Assembly (NCBI RefSeq): GCF_018919145.1
Contig: NZ_JAHLQJ010000032.1
Coordinates: 1 to 33,242, forward strand
Length of the DNA stretch: 33,242 nucleotides
DNA from: Paenibacillus brevis
Lineage (GTDB): Bacteria > Bacillota > Bacilli > Paenibacillales > Paenibacillaceae
Direction: 5' to 3'
This document shows, piece after piece, positions 29,811-33,242 of the stretch. Position numbers and translations under genes: made by a program. The notes under the pieces were generated by a model. The model made no database searches, was not told the DNA's origin, and was given only the letters and a program-made list of their open reading frames with translations. The first letter of the stretch is position 1. Every line of letters starts with the position of its first letter.

Positions 29811-30835
29811 TACCCGATCACCTCCACATCAAGTTCCCGTTCCTTAAGAAGTGCAAGAGTCTGTTCCACTTGCCCGCTGTCCCCTTCAAAGGAAACAGTC
29901 AGTTTGCCGTAGGGAACATCCTTGATCGTGGAGATCGTACCTTGAAGGATCGCAAAATGAACGCCGGTCTCTCTGACTACTTGAGACAATACCGATTCAT
30001 AGGTTTTCGCGCCAAGGAAAGTAATCCGTACCAGCTTGGCCCAGGTCGGCCGGGGAACGGAAGCGGCTAAGTGAAGACCATCTTCCCCTTCAGCTCCGGA
30101 GGCATCGCGGTTGATGAACTCGCGGGTGACCGTGTGCTGCGGCTTAAGGAACACTTCCGTAACCGGTCCTTCCTCTACAATGCCGCCTTCATGAATGACT
30201 GCAACCCGATCACAGATGCTTTGAATAACATGCATTTCATGGGTGATCAGCAGGATCGTCAACCCGAAGCGTTTGTTAATGTCGAGCAGCAGCTTCAAGA
30301 TGGAGTCTGTGGTCTGCGGATCGAGCGCCGAAGTCGCCTCATCACAGAGCAGCACATCAGGATCGCTTGCCAACGCCCGGGCAATGCCCACCCGTTGCTT
30401 TTGGCCGCCCGATAACTGGGCCGGATACTTGCTGCGGTGATCCTCCAGGCCGACAAGCGAGAGAAGCTCATCCACCTTCTTGCGGATCTGATTCTTCGGT
30501 ATTCCGATCAAGGTGAGTGGAAAAGCCACGTTATCATATACCGTCGCCGAGGATAACAGATTAAAGTGCTGGAAGATCATCCCGATTTTCCGGCGTTGCT
30601 GCTGCAGCTCCCGTTTGCCCAAGCCGGTAAGCTCGATGCCTCCTACCCAGACCTCGCCTTCGCTTGGCCGCTCCAGTAGATTGATGCACCGGATCAAGGT
30701 GCTTTTCCCTGCCCCCGAATGTCCGATAACTCCGAAGATTTCCCCCTTCTCTACCTTCAGGTTCAATCCGGATAGTGCGGTTGTCCGCTTCTTTTTATTA
30801 CCGTAAATCTTGGTTATTTGCTTAAGTTCAATCAA
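29810..30835 (-). CDS. metN: Methionine ABC transporter ATP-binding protein
   Basis: This 341-residue ATPase has Walker A GHSGAGKST (about residues 38-46), signature LSGGQKQRVGIARAL, Walker B DVLLCDEATSALD, switch histidine ITHEM, and a C-terminal NIL domain (about 265-341) that binds methionine and inhibits transport when it is plentiful inside. The likely start is TTG 30835 (LIELKQITKIYG), seven bases after GGAGGT; the frame continues upstream to 30913, but that stretch covers the leader and part of the terminator. First gene of metNIQ. Control is by a SAM-I riboswitch. Confidence 0.95.
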   Translation of the reverse strand: MIELKQITKIYGNKKKRTTALSGLNLKVEKGEIFGVIGHSGAGKSTLIRCINLLERPSEGEVWVGGIELTGLGKRELQQQRRKIGMIFQHFNLLSSATVYDNVAFPLTLIGIPKNQIRKKVDELLSLVGLEDHRSKYPAQLSGGQKQRVGIARALASDPDVLLCDEATSALDPQTTDSILKLLLDINKRFGLTILLITHEMHVIQSICDRVAVIHEGGIVEEGPVTEVFLKPQHTVTREFINRDASGAEGEDGLHLAASVPRPTWAKLVRITFLGAKTYESVLSQVVRETGVHFAILQGTISTIKDVPYGKLTVSFEGDSGQVEQTLALLKERELDVEVIG

Positions 30836-30889
30836 ACCGTGCACCTCCAGGGATCCCGCTATCTCATAGCATGTCCCAATCCTACAGGA

Positions 30890-30932
30890 TAAAAATAAAA
30901 AAGAGAGCTCCACAGATTCAGAGGGCTCTCTT
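30890..30932 (-). terminator. SAM riboswitch terminator
   Basis: On the minus strand GAGAGC-type arms (30903-30908 and 30925-30930, extended by AA/TT) are followed by TTTTTTATTTTTATC. Formation depends on the SAM aptamer upstream. Confidence 0.85.
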
Positions 30933-30944
30933 TACGTAAAGACA

Positions 30945-31092
30945 ATGCCTTCTCATCTGCCAAAACCTGCATTAAGGTTTTGAAGGATTTAGCACCATGG
31001 CATTTGCGGCTGTACAGCGGGAGAACCCGTACATACAGACTCAAATCGGTTGCTGGGCTTCATCGGGCCTTTCCCTCCGCCACTCTCGATAA
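30945..31092 (-). promoter_or_regulatory. SAM-I (S-box) riboswitch upstream of metNIQ
   Basis: On the minus strand the S-box landmarks appear in order: TTATCGAGAGTGGCGGAGGG, GGCCCGATGAAGCCCAGCAACC, a variable hairpin, GGTGCTAAATCC, a TTTTGG/CCAAAA-type hairpin and GCAGATGAGAAGGCA, which closes P1. High SAM lets the following terminator form and shuts off methionine import. Confidence 0.97.
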
Positions 31093-31154
31093 GAAATATG
31101 AAGTTAAAGTTAACTGATCAATTTACTATGAATTAGATTCGAAACTTATTTTTG

Positions 31155-31183
31155 AGTATAGGGTCTTTTACAGCGTTTGTCAA
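31155..31183 (-). promoter_or_regulatory. Promoter of the metNIQ transcript
   Basis: On the minus strand TTGACA (31178-31183), exactly 17 bases, then TATACT (31155-31160). Transcription would start about 55 bases before the S-box. The promoter lies right after the stop of the HEPN gene. Confidence 0.85.
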
Positions 31184-31194
31184 AGGAAAAATTT

Positions 31195-31911
31195 TTATTT
31201 TCGGGAAAGCTTCTTCCAGCGCTGATTTGTGTATGTAAACACGGCCCTTAAGGTTTCTGTCACCATGCGGAGCCCCTGCTCCAAATCCCGCAAATATTCA
31301 TCCAGATCCTCCAGCTTGATCTTGCCTTGAAGCGCTTGATGCCGCTGCCACAAATCATCCTTCAGTTCAGAATTCATATAGTGAATTTCCATATTCCGCC
31401 GTCCCCGCAATACCCGAAGCGTATCCTTGTACTGATCCTTAATCTTCTCCAGCTCTCTGGCTAAATCCGAATGAGTCTTCTTATAATTGAATTGCCGCAG
31501 CACGGTAAAATAAGAGAAGTGCTCCTTCACCTTGGAGGTCTCCAGGTCAAACAGCTCATTCAATACGGTTCCGAGCTTGTCCAAGGTAGCGAAGACCCGG
31601 ATAAAGCCATCCTTATAGAAAAATACATGTCGTGCATAATCACCGCGCTCTGCGGGATCCATATCGTCCACGGAAACATTCGAGACTTTCCCCCTGAAAA
31701 AGACCGATGCAAACAAGCACTGCTCCAGCTCATCCAGCGAGGTGATCAGACCGAGCACCCAGATTTCCAGCTTACGAAAATCGTGAGTCGGGTCTTTGGA
31801 AATCTCCATCTCTTTCCGAAGCAGCTTGGCGGTTCCTGCCATTGCATCAATCGTCTCTCCAAGCAAGCCTTCATTCTTTCTGGGCGGCTCGCCCAGTAAA
31901 GTTCGCAGCAT
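31195..31911 (-). CDS. HEPN-domain protein (Cthe_2314-like)
   Basis: This 238-residue protein is nearly all helical. It has the HEPN-type motif R-x4-H in RNMEIHYMNSEL (about residues 185-196), here RNMEIH, and an N-terminal helical region (GETIDAMAGTAKLLRKEMEI). Paenibacillus genomes often encode a HEPN protein of this type, named after Cthe_2314; I assign that by pattern memory. HEPN proteins with intact R-x4-6-H often cleave RNA, sometimes as toxins, but no antitoxin-like gene is adjacent. ATG 31911 follows GGAGG by seven bases; an ATG at 31950 has no site. Downstream of ctaA, same strand. Confidence 0.65.
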   Translation of the reverse strand: MLRTLLGEPPRKNEGLLGETIDAMAGTAKLLRKEMEISKDPTHDFRKLEIWVLGLITSLDELEQCLFASVFFRGKVSNVSVDDMDPAERGDYARHVFFYKDGFIRVFATLDKLGTVLNELFDLETSKVKEHFSYFTVLRQFNYKKTHSDLARELEKIKDQYKDTLRVLRGRRNMEIHYMNSELKDDLWQRHQALQGKIKLEDLDEYLRDLEQGLRMVTETLRAVFTYTNQRWKKLSRK

Positions 31912-32012
31912 ATAGATTCCTCCGGTATCATCAAGATTGACCCGATCCATTCATACAGGAAAGGTACCTTTATCACTGCCCGAAAAGGCCCTTCCTCATT
32001 CCGATTCTCTAG

Positions 32013-33011
32013 TTAAGCCTCCCGACGCGAATTTACTGCTTCGGACTCTGCGGAGGAAATGGAAGTGTCCTCCAGTCTCTTACCGCTTCCAGGGCGGCTC
32101 AACTGCCAAGTTCTCACACTCAGATAACAGAGCACGCCAAACAGTCCTGCAATCGCGAGCATATGAGATAGTGAGGCAAACAGATAAACCTCCAGGTTAT
32201 CCAGCGTAAGCACGATGGAGGCGCCAGTCAGCACCTGAATCGCGGTCAACGCTGTCGCCGCAACACCCAATAGTCGGATCTCACGGTTCCCGGGATGGCG
32301 CCAAAAAGCCAAATGTCCTAGTAGCGCCATCAGTAGAAAAAGCAGCGCCGCAGCCACCCGATGGAAGAAGGCAATGCCCACTCCGCCGGATAGCTCAGGT
32401 ATGAATTCGCCATTACAGAGCGGCCATCCGCTGCAGCCGCCGGCAGAATCAGTGTGGCTGACATAAGCCCCGATATATACAACGATATAAGTGTATACGG
32501 TTGCAAACCAGGTCAGATTGCGGAAACCTCTGGTCACGGTGTAAGCTCCCTTTAACGGAGCCTCCTGCTGTTGTCTTTCTTCCTGACGGATGCCCAAGGC
32601 AAGCATCACCGAACTGGCAAAAGCAATCAAGGAGAAGCCGAAATGCAGGGCCATCACCGCTGAGGAGGACGGGCTTTTGACAGCCATAGCTCCCATAAAT
32701 GCTTGAACCATAACGAAGATCAGAGCAAGCCCGGCATAACCGACCAGGTCACGGCGCCTCTTCCGGTAGACGCGGAAGGCGATGTAAGCCCCTAGCGCCA
32801 GCAATCCCGCAGCTCCGCTGACCGCCCGATGAGAATACTCGATGATGGAAGCGACAGTATGTGCGGGAACGAATTTCCCATTACAGAGCGGAAAGTCTGT
32901 TCCGCAGCCAAGTCCGGACTCGGTCTTCGTAACGACAGTGCCTCCAAGCGTAGCAAGAAACATAATCAGAACGGACGCATAACTGAGCCATTTTAATTGC
33001 TTCGTATTCAA
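32013..33011 (-). CDS. ctaA: Heme A synthase
   Basis: This protein of about 332 residues has eight membrane segments in two four-helix halves. Heme-ligand histidines lie in IIEYSHRAVSG (first half, about residue 59), ALHFGFS (about 121), AFFHRVAAA (about 216) and SLSHMLAI (about 278). Cysteine pairs occur in GCGTDFPLC and GCSGWPLC. It oxidises the C8 methyl of heme O to make heme A for aa3-type terminal oxidases, so such an oxidase is implied. TTG 33011 is preferred: a GGGTGAT site lies upstream, and MNTKQLKW then aligns with B. subtilis CtaA. ATG 33029 is an alternative. The right-hand repeat copy lies upstream. Confidence 0.93.
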   Translation of the reverse strand: MNTKQLKWLSYASVLIMFLATLGGTVVTKTESGLGCGTDFPLCNGKFVPAHTVASIIEYSHRAVSGAAGLLALGAYIAFRVYRKRRRDLVGYAGLALIFVMVQAFMGAMAVKSPSSSAVMALHFGFSLIAFASSVMLALGIRQEERQQQEAPLKGAYTVTRGFRNLTWFATVYTYIVVYIGAYVSHTDSAGGCSGWPLCNGEFIPELSGGVGIAFFHRVAAALLFLLMALLGHLAFWRHPGNREIRLLGVAATALTAIQVLTGASIVLTLDNLEVYLFASLSHMLAIAGLFGVLCYLSVRTWQLSRPGSGKRLEDTSISSAESEAVNSRREA

Positions 33012-33128
33012 TAAGATCACCCATTTCATCCGGAAAGGAGTATGTATTCGGTCTGGAAAACAGGACACAATTACATCCATTATAACCGATCAGCTATTCA
33101 TCTTCATAGGTTTCTGCAACAAAATGTT

Positions 33129-33224
33129 CACAAATACCAATGATTCTGCGTGCCGGGGGTAACGTGTGAAGTATGCCCTTATTACGCAGGGCTCTTCAGT
33201 CCGGCTCTATAGTTGCCGGATGCA
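33129..33224 (-). repeat. Interspersed repeat, right copy, without the palindrome
   Basis: This is the inverted counterpart of 407-608. It contains the 28-base identical block (33144-33171), the AATAAGGG-type block (33174-33188 region) and the TGCATCCGGCA block (33214-33224), but not the 110-base palindrome. A CCGGC/GCCGG hairpin (33201-33218) is better preserved here than in the left copy. It lies about 50 bases upstream of any possible ctaA start. The window ends 18 bases later. Confidence 0.75.
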
Positions 33225-33242
33225 CTGCACCCCTCTATGACG

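Noticed and set aside
1..33242. Integrated element bounded by the end repeats (att sites)
   Set aside because: The repeats are in inverted, not direct, orientation; no integrase or transfer genes occur between them, and the genes are core functions.

Overview
The window looks like chromosomal DNA of a spore-forming, low-to-mid GC Firmicute, most likely Paenibacillus or a close relative (inference). The evidence is strong AGGAGG-type ribosome binding sites, sigma-A promoters and intrinsic terminators, a dnaB-dnaI helicase-loader pair, an Sda sporulation checkpoint peptide, a YheC/YheD-type ATP-grasp protein, and a SinI/SinR-TapA/SipW/TasA biofilm locus. The yuiB, yumB, yumC, yutM and yutI-like genes keep company as they do in Bacillus. 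No rRNA, tRNA, CRISPR array, integrase, transposase or phage gene was seen.

Layout. Bases 1-640 are non-coding and rich in inverted repeats, ending in part of an interspersed repeat whose other copy lies in inverted orientation at the right end (33129-33224). Next come a YtrA-type GntR regulator with an ABC exporter (0.7-2.7 kb), and a ktrB-ktrA potassium uptake operon behind a c-di-AMP riboswitch (2.7-5.0 kb). A CPBP-family membrane protein converges on uvrC, followed by trxA (5.3-9.3 kb). A small membrane protein and dnaB-dnaI fill 9.5-12.3 kb. The biofilm locus runs from 12.4 to 15.9 kb. From 15.9 to 20.5 kb are a YuiB-like protein, coproheme decarboxylase HemQ, a type II NADH dehydrogenase, a YumC-type ferredoxin/flavodoxin reductase and a zinc-ribbon protein. 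sda with its DnaA-box promoter, an ATP-grasp protein, an AI-2E-family transporter and small membrane proteins follow (20.5-23.4 kb). A 2H phosphoesterase, an Fe-S carrier, the futalosine-pathway menaquinone gene mqnE, a second NDH-2-like protein and NifU occupy 23.4-27.2 kb. The right part has a short-chain dehydrogenase, the metNIQ methionine importer behind a SAM riboswitch, a HEPN-domain protein and heme A synthase ctaA.

How the genes connect. The most interesting circuit is the biofilm locus. A class I c-di-GMP riboswitch lies directly upstream of sinI, whose product is expected to antagonise SinR. SinR-type GTTCTTT/AAGAAC boxes sit just downstream of the promoter of the tapA-like-sipW-tasA operon, and sinR follows that operon as its own unit. 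This suggests that c-di-GMP gates matrix production through SinI, a wiring I do not know from Bacillus subtilis. A second checkpoint is sda: four perfect DnaA boxes and a LexA-like palindrome overlapping its -35 element would couple sporulation to replication status and possibly DNA damage. A third theme is respiration: heme (HemQ, CtaA), menaquinone (MqnE), NADH oxidation (two NDH-2 proteins, a candidate Rex box) and Fe-S assembly (NifU and A-type carrier) are spread over the right half.

The repeat at both ends could mean that the window is a contig broken at a multicopy repeat. All functions come from reading the sequence; no database search was run.
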